Part shown: in pieces, positions 1-7,282 of the stretch
Numbering within the stretch: the stretch's first letter is position 1
Layout of the letters: every line of letters starts with the position of its first letter
Source: Methanomassiliicoccales archaeon
GTDB lineage: Archaea; Thermoplasmatota; Thermoplasmata; Methanomassiliicoccales; UBA472
Direction: 5' to 3'
Length of the DNA stretch: 10,586 nucleotides
NCBI GenBank assembly: GCA_013329565.1
Contig: DUJZ01000052.1
Span: 1 to 10,586, forward strand
Made by a program: the position numbers and the translations under genes
Notes under the pieces: model-generated
Told to the model about the DNA's origin: nothing
What the model saw: the letters and a program-made list of their open reading frames with translations, nothing else
Databases searched by the model: none

Positions 1-171
1 CCAGGCGAACTCGAAGGTTGCCTTTCCCTTCTCATCGGCCTGCTTCTTGAACTTCTCGATGACATAGGGGTCGATTGCACCGGTGTCGAGCAGCATTCTG
101 CCGACGGTGGTGGACTTTCCGTGATCTACATGACCTATGAATACCAGATTCATGTGAGGTTTGTCTGCCAT
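1..171 (-). CDS. tuf: Translation elongation factor EF-1 alpha, N-terminal part (cut by window edge)
   Basis: This is the first 57 codons of the GTPase that brings aminoacyl-tRNA to the ribosomal A site; the rest lies beyond base 1. The start is ATG at 171-169, preceded by a GGAGGG Shine-Dalgarno site (179-184) seven bases away. The protein begins [20 protein letters not shown], containing the P-loop (G1) motif GHVDHGKST at about residues 13-21, followed by the family's typical [12 protein letters not shown] helix. The '[21 protein letters not shown]' style is that of archaeal and eukaryotic EF-1 alpha, not bacterial EF-Tu. It lies 84 bases downstream of the EF-2 gene on the same strand, the usual archaeal str order. 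TATA-like boxes in that gap suggest it may also have its own promoter. Confidence 0.96.
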   Translation of the reverse strand, partial: MADKPHMNLVFIGHVDHGKSTTVGRMLLDTGAIDPYVIEKFKKQADEKGKATFEFAW

Positions 172-234
172 TTGTTTTCCCTCCAGATTTTTCCTTATAT
201 ACTATGAGTCGATTGCCTCTCGATATTATTCATT

Positions 235-243
235 CTATATAAC
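235..243 (-). promoter_or_regulatory. Possible promoter for EF-1 alpha in the fusA-tuf gap
   Basis: The 84-base gap between EF-2 and EF-1 alpha is AT-rich compared with its surroundings. It holds two TATA-like boxes on the minus strand: GTTATATAG at 235-243 and TAGTATATAAGG at 193-204. The first would give a leader of about 40 bases that includes the GGAGGG site. The second lies about 28 bases before the ATG, so a transcript from it would be nearly leaderless and would lack that site. Assignment rests on base composition and spacing only. Confidence 0.35.
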
Positions 244-255
244 CGTTTTTCATCT

Positions 256-2460
256 TCAGCCGGAGTAATATCCTGCGTCGTAAGGCTGGGGGTTCAGTCC
301 CTTCCTCTTCCTGATCTCTCCGACCACCTTGTCCTGCAGTTCCTTCGGCAGGATCACGAAGCCTGAGTTCTCGGTCGACCACAGGGCGCGTCCCTGGGTC
401 GCCCCGCGTATAGCGCTGGCGAAACCGAACATCTCGGCGACCGGCGCCTTGGAGATGATCACCGTGGCGTCGTGGTCCTGGTGGATGTCCTCGATGGTGG
501 ACCGGCGTCCCTGCAGTTCGCGGGTGACGTCGCCCATCATGTCCTGCGGACAGTTGATGTAGACCTTCTGCATGGGCTCAAGCAGCACCCTGCCAGCCAG
601 GCACATCGCGCCGTATATGCCGGAGCGAGTTGCCGGTATGACCTGTCCCGGACCCCTGTGAATGGAGTCCTCGTGCAGCTTGGCATCGACCAGCATGACC
701 TTGAGTCCGGCCACGCGTTCGTTGGCCAGAGGACCTTGGTCCATGGCCTCTTCGAATGCCTGTTTGCACAGCTCCATGGTCTCGTGCAGGTTCTGGATAC
801 CTTTGGTGGTATCGATGAACACGTTGTTGTTCCTGAAGCAGACGACTCCCTTGGCCTGGTCCTTGTCCAGGCCCAGATCGCTGAGCTGCTTGGCAAGGGC
901 CTTGGGGTCCTTGATCTTCCCATCGACCTTGATCTCGCCGTTCTTGATCGCCTCGACGATGGCTTCCTCGAGCGGCTCGACAACCATGTAGAACTTGTTG
1001 TGCTTGTTGGGGGACTTGCCCTCGAACGGACCGCCCTTGCCCTTCACGGCCTCGCGGTAGACGACGATAGGTGCGGAGGACTTGATATCCACCTTGTGGT
1101 CGTTCACTATGCGGTACTGGGTGATCTCCAGGTGGAGCTCCCCCATTCCGGACAGCAGGTTCTCCCCGGTCTCCTGGTTGATCTGCACCTGGATGGACGG
1201 GTCGGCCTTTCCGACGGTCCTCAGCACATCGACCAGCTTGGGCAGGTCCTTCATGTGCTTGGCCTCGATGGCCACGGTGACCACCGGTTCTGTGTAGTGG
1301 GAGATCTTCTCGAAGGGCTCCATGTCCTTCTCGGACGAGCAGGTGGCGCCAGAGATGGCGTCCTTCAGACCGGAAAGGGCCACGATGTTGCCCGCCTCCA
1401 CCTCGTCAACTGCGATGCGGTCGGCGCCGACGCTCATGGCGACGGTCTGGACACGGTTGGCGTTGGGCATCCCGAGGATGAACATCTCTTGCCCTCGGAC
1501 GACCTTACCGGAGAACAGCCTTCCCATGGCTACCTCACCGGCATGGGGGTCGATGATTATCTTGGTGCACATGAAGGTCGTGGGACCCTGCCGGTCGCAG
1601 TTCATCATGGCTTTGCCGACCTCGGACTGGAGATCGCCCTTCCATATGACCGGGATACGGATCTTCTGAGCATCCAACGGGTTGGGGACATGGGTGATGA
1701 CCATGTCCAGGAGCACCTCGTGCACCGGGGACTTCTTGGCCAGGGTCTTCTGGTCCTCGTTCTTGCAGTAGTTGTAGACGTCCTTGAACGAGATGCCGCT
1801 CTTCTTCATGTACGGGGCGGATATGGCCCAGTTGTTGAACGCGGAGCCGAAGGCGACGGAACCGTCCTCTACCTTGACCTGCCACTTCTTGCGGAGGTCC
1901 TCGGGCAGGTTGGCGGTTATCCTCTTGTTTACCTCGGCGATGATCTGGCTGAAGCGCTGCTGCATCTCCTGCTCGGTGACCTTCAGCTCGTTGATTAATC
2001 GGTCGACCTTGTTTACGAACAGGACCGGGCGAACCCTTTCCTTCAGAGCCTGACGAATGACGGTCTCGGTCTGGGGCATGATGCCCTCGACAGCGCAGAC
2101 CAGGATGATGCACCCGTCCAGAGCCCTCATGGCCCTGGTGACGTCCCCGCCGAAGTCGACGTGACCTGGAGTATCGATCAGGTTGATCAGATAATCTTTC
2201 CCGTCGCCGTGCCAGGTGTGGACCATCGAGGCATTGGCCGCGTTGATGGTGATGCCACGGGCCTGCTCCTGTTCGTCGAAGTCCAGCATAAGCTGCTTGC
2301 CGGCGAGGTTCTCCGACATCATACCCGCCCCGGCGATGAGGTTATCGCTCAGGGTGGTCTTCCCGTGGTCGATGTGCGCGGCGGTACCGATGTTCCTGAT
2401 GAACTCAGGAGTCATCATGATACTCTGAGCCTTCTTGATGTTGTCCTCTTTTCTGCCCAT
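256..2460 (-). CDS. fusA: Translation elongation factor EF-2
   Basis: This GTPase drives ribosomal translocation. I choose ATG at 2460 (734 aa, MGRKEDNIKK...), which matches the usual archaeal 'MGR.E' start and has a GGTGGGG site just upstream; an in-frame GTG at 2469 would add three residues. GTPase motifs are clear: G1 AHIDHGKTT (28-36), G2 RGITI (68-72), G3 DTPGH (96-100) and G4 NKVD (150-153). Domains II-V follow at normal family length. Near the C-terminal third the stretch LHEDSIHRGPGQ carries His601, the position converted to diphthamide in archaeal and eukaryotic EF-2, so diphthamide synthesis enzymes should be encoded elsewhere. The gene follows rps7 with a gap of about 14 bases and is very likely cotranscribed. 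The long plus-strand frames over it are shadows. Confidence 0.98.
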   Translation of the reverse strand: MGRKEDNIKKAQSIMMTPEFIRNIGTAAHIDHGKTTLSDNLIAGAGMMSENLAGKQLMLDFDEQEQARGITINAANASMVHTWHGDGKDYLINLIDTPGHVDFGGDVTRAMRALDGCIILVCAVEGIMPQTETVIRQALKERVRPVLFVNKVDRLINELKVTEQEMQQRFSQIIAEVNKRITANLPEDLRKKWQVKVEDGSVAFGSAFNNWAISAPYMKKSGISFKDVYNYCKNEDQKTLAKKSPVHEVLLDMVITHVPNPLDAQKIRIPVIWKGDLQSEVGKAMMNCDRQGPTTFMCTKIIIDPHAGEVAMGRLFSGKVVRGQEMFILGMPNANRVQTVAMSVGADRIAVDEVEAGNIVALSGLKDAISGATCSSEKDMEPFEKISHYTEPVVTVAIEAKHMKDLPKLVDVLRTVGKADPSIQVQINQETGENLLSGMGELHLEITQYRIVNDHKVDIKSSAPIVVYREAVKGKGGPFEGKSPNKHNKFYMVVEPLEEAIVEAIKNGEIKVDGKIKDPKALAKQLSDLGLDKDQAKGVVCFRNNNVFIDTTKGIQNLHETMELCKQAFEEAMDQGPLANERVAGLKVMLVDAKLHEDSIHRGPGQVIPATRSGIYGAMCLAGRVLLEPMQKVYINCPQDMMGDVTRELQGRRSTIEDIHQDHDATVIISKAPVAEMFGFASAIRGATQGRALWSTENSGFVILPKELQDKVVGEIRKRKGLNPQPYDAGYYSG

Positions 2461-2474
2461 TTTCCCCACCTAGT

Positions 2475-3071
2475 TTAACGAGCGGATGAAGCGACCCTTT
2501 CGATCTCTTCCTTCTTGGCCACGGAGAAGCTGTTCATGTCGCCCTTGGAGGCCAGGATGAGCTCTTCGGCCAGGCACTGTTCTATGGGCTTGGTGTTCTT
2601 GAACGAAGCGTTGACCGAGCCCTTGGAGATGTTCCGCAGGGCGATGTCCAGCCTGCGGGATGGAGCGACGTCCACGGCCTTAGGTACGGATATTCCTCCG
2701 AACTGCAGGCGGGTGATCTCCTCCCGAGGGGCGGCGTTCTCCAGAGCCTCGACCAGAACCTGGATGGGGTTCTTCTTGGTGCGCTGCTCTATAATATCGA
2801 AGGCCTTCTTGGTGACGTTGTAGGCCTTGAGCTTCTTGCCGGTGAACACCTCGGTCCTCATCATGTTGTTGATGAGGCGCTCGACGATGTTGACCTTGGA
2901 CTTGCCGAACCACTTGTTGGCGTGCCGGGCGGTGGTGTGGGGCACGGCGGTGGGGGTCAAGTTGATGTACTTGGCCAAACCCCCGTCCTTCACTACGACC
3001 TCGCCGCTGGCGTACTTGCCGAACAGCAGAATGTTGTCGAATTTGAAACTGCTCTCTTCCACAGAAATCAC
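2475..3071 (-). CDS. rps7: 30S ribosomal protein S7 (uS7)
   Basis: S7 binds the 3' major domain of 16S rRNA and helps shape the head and the mRNA exit channel. The 198-aa length and motifs fit the archaeal form: [21 protein letters not shown] (spread over about 52-72), then [21 protein letters not shown] and the '[20 protein letters not shown]' core, ending in the ...ERVASSAR tail. The longest start is GTG at 3071, overlapping the rps12 stop in a GTGA junction. An alternative GTG at 3062 (VEESSF...) has a perfect GGTGAT site four bases before it and may be the true start, shortening the protein by three residues. Either way it is translationally tied to rps12. No ATG start is available near the N-terminus. 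Confidence 0.97.
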   Translation of the reverse strand: MISVEESSFKFDNILLFGKYASGEVVVKDGGLAKYINLTPTAVPHTTARHANKWFGKSKVNIVERLINNMMRTEVFTGKKLKAYNVTKKAFDIIEQRTKKNPIQVLVEALENAAPREEITRLQFGGISVPKAVDVAPSRRLDIALRNISKGSVNASFKNTKPIEQCLAEELILASKGDMNSFSVAKKEEIERVASSAR

Positions 3072-3496
3072 CTGACCGGCTTCTCCTTCCTCCCCCTGAC
3101 CAGTTCGTTCAGGGAGACGTTGTTCACCTGGATGACCTTGTATCTGACCCCGGGAATGTCGCCGTAGGAACGGCCCATTCTACCTCCGATGCCTTCCACA
3201 AGGACCTCATCATGTTCATCGATGAAGTTGATCGCGCCGTCGCCGACCGCGAATGCGGTGATCTGGCGACCGTTCTTGATCAACTGGACCTTGACACACT
3301 TTCTGATGGCGGAGTTAGGCTGCTTGGCCTCGATACCGACCTTCTCCAGTACGATGCCTTTTGCCTGAGCTGCACCCTCGAGCGGATCGGACCTTTCCTT
3401 GAGCTTCAACAGCCTTCTCTTGTAAGACCTGTCGCTCCACCTGGACTTCTGCCGATCGTTCCTCAGCTTTCTGGCAGTGAATAATCCTTTAGCCAA
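3068..3496 (-). CDS. rps12: 30S ribosomal protein S12 (uS12)
   Basis: S12 forms part of the decoding centre. The conserved loop [21 protein letters not shown] and the end segment [20 protein letters not shown] are diagnostic, as is the archaeal ending [12 protein letters not shown] choose TTG at 3496-3494 as the start (142 aa, beginning (M)[10 protein letters not shown]), because archaeal S12 normally starts this way and a full GAGGTGA Shine-Dalgarno site (3502-3508) lies five bases upstream. The open frame extends to 3544, but those extra residues ([15 protein letters not shown]) do not look like S12. The gene is first in the str operon, followed by rps7 with a four-base overlap. A UUG start on a highly expressed ribosomal gene is notable. 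Confidence 0.96.
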   Translation of the reverse strand: MAKGLFTARKLRNDRQKSRWSDRSYKRRLLKLKERSDPLEGAAQAKGIVLEKVGIEAKQPNSAIRKCVKVQLIKNGRQITAFAVGDGAINFIDEHDEVLVEGIGGRMGRSYGDIPGVRYKVIQVNNVSLNELVRGRKEKPVR

Positions 3497-3541
3497 ATAT
3501 TTCACCTCTAATTCAGGAGCATCGCACCTATTACCGATTTT

Positions 3542-3557
3542 CAATATAGGAATATGG
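3542..3557 (-). promoter_or_regulatory. Probable str operon promoter
   Basis: On the minus strand the AT-rich stretch reads CCATATTCCTATATTG just upstream of the rps12 leader. The box CCTATATTG (3542-3550) would place transcription start near 3520, giving a leader of about 24 bases that contains the GAGGTGA site at 3502-3508. The 131-base gap between the orphan gene (ending 3628) and rps12 shows no other clear signal and no obvious T-rich terminator. Confidence 0.4.
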
Positions 3558-3627
3558 GATTATGGACAACCGCCAAAGCGCGATGCTGGACGATATTGAG
3601 GCCTTGTGGTTTGCCGCCGCTCTCGGC

Positions 3628-4041
3628 CTAGGATATGTAAGGCGTTTCAGGCGCCTTTCGGTCGGGAGGGAAGGGCTTCAGGACCCGCACGAGACGACCG
3701 GCCGTGTCGTAGCCGTAGACCATGTAGTAGAACAGCCACCAGTTGTTGAGCTCGAGCATCATGTAGCGGACCATCATGGCCTCCGACCGGGGAGCCATGA
3801 CCACCAGCCGGATCTTCTTTTTCAGGACCTCGCGATAGGCGAAGAGCCGGTCCTTCTCCTTCCACGAATCGGCGGTCTCGATGATCTCCTGACCGATCAA
3901 TGCCCCCTGATAGAATATGTCGATGAGCCCGCGACCGCCCTCATCGACGGAGAAATGGGTGGCGATGTCGGGATGCGGAAGTTCTTCCTGTATCTCCTGC
4001 AGGCGTCTCTTGGCCACCCTGAACACCACGTCGTCGGCCAC
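3628..4041 (-). CDS. Hypothetical protein, 137 aa; possible PD-(D/E)XK-like fold (weak)
   Basis: I do not recognise this protein. It starts at GTG 4041 (MADDVVFRVAKRRLQEIQEE) and has no signal peptide or convincing membrane segment. The middle reads GLIDIFYQGALIGQEIIET (about residues 37-55), then WKEKDRLFAYREVLKKKIRLVVMAP, then an aromatic stretch (LNNWWLFYYMVYGYD), and a proline-rich end. An Asp followed by a Glu-x-Ile strand, a helix and a 'LVVMAP' strand resembles the core order of PD-(D/E)XK nuclease-like domains, but the usual E-x-K lysine is not evident, so this is only a speculation. Its composition (charged helices, hydrophobic strands) favours it over the opposing plus-strand frame at 3562-4068. 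No Shine-Dalgarno site is seen; CATTATCTGC (4061-4070) lies about 25 bases upstream and could serve a leaderless transcript. It lies 41 bases after the DUF99 gene. Confidence 0.75.
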   Translation of the reverse strand: MADDVVFRVAKRRLQEIQEELPHPDIATHFSVDEGGRGLIDIFYQGALIGQEIIETADSWKEKDRLFAYREVLKKKIRLVVMAPRSEAMMVRYMMLELNNWWLFYYMVYGYDTAGRLVRVLKPFPPDRKAPETPYIS

Positions 4042-4082
4042 GCAAGGATATCAGGCGCAAGCAGATAATGATTTCCGGACGC

Positions 4083-4655
4083 TCAGGCTCTTCCCCGGGA
4101 TTCCCCGCGCACCAGAGCTGTAGCCACTAGATGGGCCAGCCGGACCGGCTCCGGGAGGCATCCTCGGACGATGCACCGGCGGACCATCGCGTCGGCCTCC
4201 CTATCCCCGATGCCTTCAGATGTCACGTGGACGAAACCTCCGGGAACCTCCACCGGACGGACGCGGTTGCGCGAGATGATCTCGAACCGCCGCTCCCAGT
4301 CCGGAAAATGGGCTTCCAGGGCATCGCGGATGCTGACCATGTCTGGTTCGTCCCGGGAGACGGTCAGCACTGGAACCCCGAGGTCCTCGCTTAGCGCCCG
4401 TACGTCAACCACGTTGAAGCCGCCCAGGGCCGCGCCGTCCACCATGATCATTCGCACCTGTTCGTAGAAGCGGGAATCCCTGACCATGCTCGATATCGCC
4501 TCATTGGCGTCCGCACCGTCAACCTGGCAGGACGATACGATGACGCCTTCCACGTAACCAGGAGGGCATACCAGGACGCCGGCCAAAGGCGCTCGCCCCT
4601 GGCCCTTGACGAACGGCCCGTCGTCTATGCCGAGCACGCGGGCCTGGTCCTTCAC
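4083..4655 (-). CDS. DUF99/UPF0215 family protein (endonuclease V-like fold)
   Basis: This 190-aa protein matches the archaeal DUF99 (UPF0215) family. The signature RVLGIDDGPF lies at residues 6-15, VDGADANEAISSMVRDSRF at 45-63, IMVDGAALGGFNVVDVRAL at 70-88, PDWERRFEII at 118-127, and the C-terminal RRCIVRGCLPEPVRLAHLVATAL at 159-181. From family knowledge, these proteins share the endonuclease V-type (RNase H-like) fold; some databases label them 'endonuclease dU', and the cellular role is not settled. Candidate acidic residues are Asp11, Asp12 and Asp73. The start is GTG at 4655, placed directly after the pth2 stop codon (TAG then GTG, no gap), so translation is probably coupled. The context suggests a nucleic-acid or translation-linked housekeeping role; that part is inference. 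Confidence 0.92.
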   Translation of the reverse strand: MKDQARVLGIDDGPFVKGQGRAPLAGVLVCPPGYVEGVIVSSCQVDGADANEAISSMVRDSRFYEQVRMIMVDGAALGGFNVVDVRALSEDLGVPVLTVSRDEPDMVSIRDALEAHFPDWERRFEIISRNRVRPVEVPGGFVHVTSEGIGDREADAMVRRCIVRGCLPEPVRLAHLVATALVRGESRGRA

Positions 4656-5015
4656 CTACATCAGCCCCAGGTGTCCGGTCACCCGGTCCACTTCGGCGTT
4701 CGGCGCCGGACCGATGCCCAGGCAGGTCGTGGTGTTCGGAGGCAGCTCGGTCATCCCGGCGTCGGTGATGAGCGAGGTGATCAGTCCGAAGTCCTCGGCG
4801 GCCTGCTTTATCCTGTAAAGCTCCGCCAGGTCCTGGACCTTGACCACCACCTTCTTCTGCCCCTCGTTGTACCAGCGCTCAAAGTTCGCGGGCTTGCGCT
4901 TCTTGCTGGCCAAAGCGCAGTTTACAGCGGCGTGCGCGACCTGCGCTGCCATTTTCCCAGGGGATATCTTGAGGTCCTTGCGGACCACGATGACCATCTT
5001 GAGCTCGAAATCCAT
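4656..5015 (-). CDS. pth2: Peptidyl-tRNA hydrolase, archaeal/eukaryotic type (Pth2)
   Basis: Pth2 cleaves the ester bond of peptidyl-tRNAs that drop off the ribosome, freeing tRNA for reuse. The protein has the family core: KMVIVVRKDLKISPGKMAAQ, then VAHAAVNCAL, then a KKVVVKV strand, ITDAGMTELPPNTTTCLGIGP, and the closing VDRVTGHLGLM. I choose ATG at 5015 (119 aa, MDFELKMVIV), which agrees with usual Pth2 length and has AAGGT upstream. The in-frame ATG at 5030 would add MCEGS and overlap the preceding zinc-ribbon gene. It is the middle gene of a tight three-gene unit and abuts the DUF99 gene. Pth2 proteins normally need the Lys in the K-x-x-x-Q-x-x-H segment seen here as KMAAQVAH. Confidence 0.96.
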   Translation of the reverse strand: MDFELKMVIVVRKDLKISPGKMAAQVAHAAVNCALASKKRKPANFERWYNEGQKKVVVKVQDLAELYRIKQAAEDFGLITSLITDAGMTELPPNTTTCLGIGPAPNAEVDRVTGHLGLM

Positions 5016-5022
5016 GGAACCT

Positions 5023-5241
5023 TCACACATCCCCGAAGGAGAGAGGGAACTGCCTGCGAAGCGCCCGCTCCTGGTTCTTCTTGGCCATCTCCAACTTCTG
5101 CTCCGCCTCTTCGGCGGTGAACCTGAAACTGATGATCTTCCCGCATATGGGGCAGGGGAACTCCCGGCCTTCGATGCAGTCCTGGACCAGCACGGTGATC
5201 AGGATCTCGCATTTCGGGCAGCACATCACGAGGGATTCCAT
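5023..5241 (-). CDS. Small zinc-ribbon protein, 72 aa, unknown role
   Basis: This small protein has two Cys pairs, C8-x-x-C11 (CPKC) and C30-x-x-C33 (CPICG), separated by 18 residues with short hydrophobic strands. That is the layout of a rubredoxin-like zinc ribbon. A charged helical tail follows (TAEEAEQKLEMAKKNQERALRRQF). There is also a Cys at 7. The start is ATG at 5241; the Shine-Dalgarno site is weak (AGGCGG), and a GATATATC box lies 34 bases upstream, so the leader is probably only a few bases. It leads the operon with pth2 and the DUF99 gene, and its stop lies seven bases before the preferred pth2 start. Zinc ribbons of this size may bind nucleic acid or proteins; no specific function can be given. 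Confidence 0.85.
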   Translation of the reverse strand: MESLVMCCPKCEILITVLVQDCIEGREFPCPICGKIISFRFTAEEAEQKLEMAKKNQERALRRQFPLSFGDV

Positions 5242-5270
5242 GTTAACCGCCTAGTCCATTTCCTGCCGCG

Positions 5271-5280
5271 GATATATCCC
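5271..5280 (-). promoter_or_regulatory. Probable promoter of the zinc-ribbon/pth2/DUF99 operon
   Basis: GGGATATATC on the minus strand, preceded by a purine-rich CAAAG stretch that could be the TFB-recognition element. It is centred about 34 bases before the ATG at 5241, which predicts a very short 5' leader. It sits in the same 94-base divergent region as the tgtA promoter. Confidence 0.5.
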
Positions 5281-5305
5281 TTTGCCGTCGGGTGCGGATA
5301 TTACC

Positions 5306-5315
5306 TTTAATATAA
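5306..5315 (+). promoter_or_regulatory. Probable tgtA promoter, leaderless spacing
   Basis: TTTAATATAA is a good archaeal TATA-like box in a GC-rich setting. Its centre lies about 25 bases before the ATG at 5336, so transcription should start at or within a base or two of the start codon. No clear Shine-Dalgarno site lies next to that ATG, consistent with a leaderless mRNA. Confidence 0.55.
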
Positions 5316-5335
5316 CGAGAGGAAATGGGGCGCTT

Positions 5336-7282
5336 ATGTTAGAGCTAGTGAGACGCGACGGGTTGGCCCGCATATGCCGGCTGCATACCCGCCAAGGTGA
5401 GCTGGAGACCCCCTGCCTTCTGCCGGTCATCAACCCCAGGCTCATCACAGTGAGCCCGAGGGAGCTGTACGACGTGTTCGGTTTCCGGGCCCTCATCACC
5501 AATTCGTACATCATCCGCAGCGACCCAAAGATCAGGGAGGATGCCCTGAGCAGGGGGCTGCACGAGCTGCTCGACTTCCCGGGGGTCATCATGACCGACT
5601 CCGGCACCTTCCAATCGCACATGTACGGCGAGGTGGACCTGATCAACAAGGACATCGTGGCGTTCCAGAGGGACATCGGTTCCGACATCGGAACGGTGCT
5701 GGACATCTTCGCCGAACCGGACTGGAGCAAGGAGCGCACGGCAGAATCCATCGAGGTCACCTTGGAAAGGACCAAGGAGGCCGCCGAGCTCAAGGGGGAG
5801 ATGCTCCTGGCCGGGGTGGTGCAAGGTTCGATCCATCCCGATCTCAGGGAGATGTGCGCCAAGCGGCTCTCGGAAATGGGAGTGGACGTGAACCCGGTGG
5901 GGGGCGTCGTTCCCCTGATGGAAACCTATCGCTTCGCGGAACTCGTCGACGTCATCGTCGCGGCCAAGAAGGGGCTGCGGCCCGATAGGCCAGTTCATCT
6001 CTTCGGCGCCGGTCACCCCATGCTCTTCGCTTTGGCCGTGCTCCTCGGATGCGACATGTTCGACTCGGCCTCCTATGCCAAGTTCGCCCGGGACGACCGC
6101 TTCATGTTCCTGGAGGGAACGTTCCGTTTGGCGGATATGAAGGCGTTGGAATGCAACTGCCCGGCCTGCCATGGTCACGACCTCGAGGAGATCAAGGCCT
6201 TGCCTCCGGCCAAGCGGACGGCCCTCATCGCCAGGCACAACCTCTGGGTGTCCAAGATGGAACTGGAGAGGGTCAAGAGGGCGATAATGGAAGGGGACAT
6301 CTGGGAGCTGGTGGAGAGGCGCTGCCGCTCGCACCCGGCGCTGCTGGATGCTCTGAGAGCGCTAGGCAAGCATCAGGAGTTCCTGGAGAGGTACGAACCG
6401 TTGTCCAGGGAGCACGCCCTGTTCTACACCGGCCCGGAAACGTTGAATCGCCCGGCGTTCCTCAGATTCCACAAGCGGTCCACGGAGAGGTATGAGCACC
6501 CCAGGACCGAGGTGGGGATCACCTTCGAGGAGCCGGAGAAGCCCTATTCGAGAACGTTGCGCCCGGCCATGGATTCGATACTCGAGATAAGCGACGCACA
6601 CTTCCACGTCATATCGCCCTTCGGACCGGTGCCCATCGAGCTGGACGAGATCTACCCGATATCCCAATCGCTGTTCCCGAAGCACCAGGACCAGCAGACC
6701 GTGGAACGGACGAAGGAGCTGATGGAGGAGCTGGCGCATACCCACGGCTACAAGATGGGCGCCATATGGGACGGCGACGAGACGCTGGAGTTCCTTAAGA
6801 TGTTCTCCCAGGGGAAGGGCACCTTCGATATCGACATGGCCAGAGTGCGGGCCGTGGCCGACTACCAGTTCGGCAAAGGCGCGGCGGACGCGCTCCTTTC
6901 CGGTAACGTCAGCCTGGTCAAATCAAAGAACGTGGACCGCATCCGGAACGTGCTCGTGGACGGCGAGCACGTCGTCTCCATGAGGGCCGAGGATGGTTTC
7001 ATGACCCTCCGCCCCGCGGGAGCAAGGAGATTGATGAAAGGCATCCCGGCACCGAGGATGAGGGTCACCATACTGGACGACGCGGTGGAGTTCAACAAGC
7101 AAGGCAAGAACGTCTTCTGCTCGTTCGTGACCGACGCTGATCCAGATATACGATTGCAGGACGAGGTCATGGTGGTGGACAAGGACGACAATCTGGTCGC
7201 GATCGGAAGGGCGCAGCTCACCCGCGAGGAGATGCTGTGCTTCAAGAAGGGCGTGGCCGTGAAGGTGCGGGAAGGCGCCTAG
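5336..7282 (+). CDS. tgtA: Archaeosine tRNA-guanine transglycosylase TgtA with C-terminal PUA domain
   Basis: TgtA exchanges guanine at position 15 of tRNA for preQ0, the first tRNA-bound step to archaeosine. With the ATG at 5336 the protein has 648 aa; an upstream in-frame ATG at 5282 would run through the promoter and is rejected. The TIM-barrel domain carries TDSGTFQ (87-93) with Asp88, QGSIHPDLR (163-171) and FGAGHP (223-228), plus the likely nucleophile Asp243 in CDMFDSASY. The zinc site is Cys273, Cys275, Cys278 and His301 (ECNCPAC...HNLW). The middle region matches the archaeal C1/C2 domains. The last 75 or so residues (from about PAPRMRVTIL) form the PUA domain, which grips the tRNA acceptor end. 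It is a full-length single polypeptide, not the split form known in some archaea. Its stop overlaps that of pcc1. Confidence 0.97.
   Translation: MLELVRRDGLARICRLHTRQGELETPCLLPVINPRLITVSPRELYDVFGFRALITNSYIIRSDPKIREDALSRGLHELLDFPGVIMTDSGTFQSHMYGEVDLINKDIVAFQRDIGSDIGTVLDIFAEPDWSKERTAESIEVTLERTKEAAELKGEMLLAGVVQGSIHPDLREMCAKRLSEMGVDVNPVGGVVPLMETYRFAELVDVIVAAKKGLRPDRPVHLFGAGHPMLFALAVLLGCDMFDSASYAKFARDDRFMFLEGTFRLADMKALECNCPACHGHDLEEIKALPPAKRTALIARHNLWVSKMELERVKRAIMEGDIWELVERRCRSHPALLDALRALGKHQEFLERYEPLSREHALFYTGPETLNRPAFLRFHKRSTERYEHPRTEVGITFEEPEKPYSRTLRPAMDSILEISDAHFHVISPFGPVPIELDEIYPISQSLFPKHQDQQTVERTKELMEELAHTHGYKMGAIWDGDETLEFLKMFSQGKGTFDIDMARVRAVADYQFGKGAADALLSGNVSLVKSKNVDRIRNVLVDGEHVVSMRAEDGFMTLRPAGARRLMKGIPAPRMRVTILDDAVEFNKQGKNVFCSFVTDADPDIRLQDEVMVVDKDDNLVAIGRAQLTREEMLCFKKGVAVKVREGA

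Noticed and set aside
472..1998. Long 508-codon open frame on the plus strand opposite EF-2
   Set aside because: It is a shadow of the EF-2 gene: composition is rich in His, Asp, Val, Leu and Gly with no domain pattern, while the minus-strand EF-2 has every expected motif.
3562..4068. 168-codon plus-strand frame opposite the 137-aa orphan gene
   Set aside because: Its product (many His, Asp, Gly and Val residues) has the look of an antisense shadow, and the minus-strand product has normal helix and strand patterning. The choice is not absolute because the orphan has no recognised family.
5282..5335. 18-residue upstream extension of TgtA
   Set aside because: It would run through the TTTAATATAA promoter box, and TgtA homologs begin near the MLELVRRDGLAR segment.
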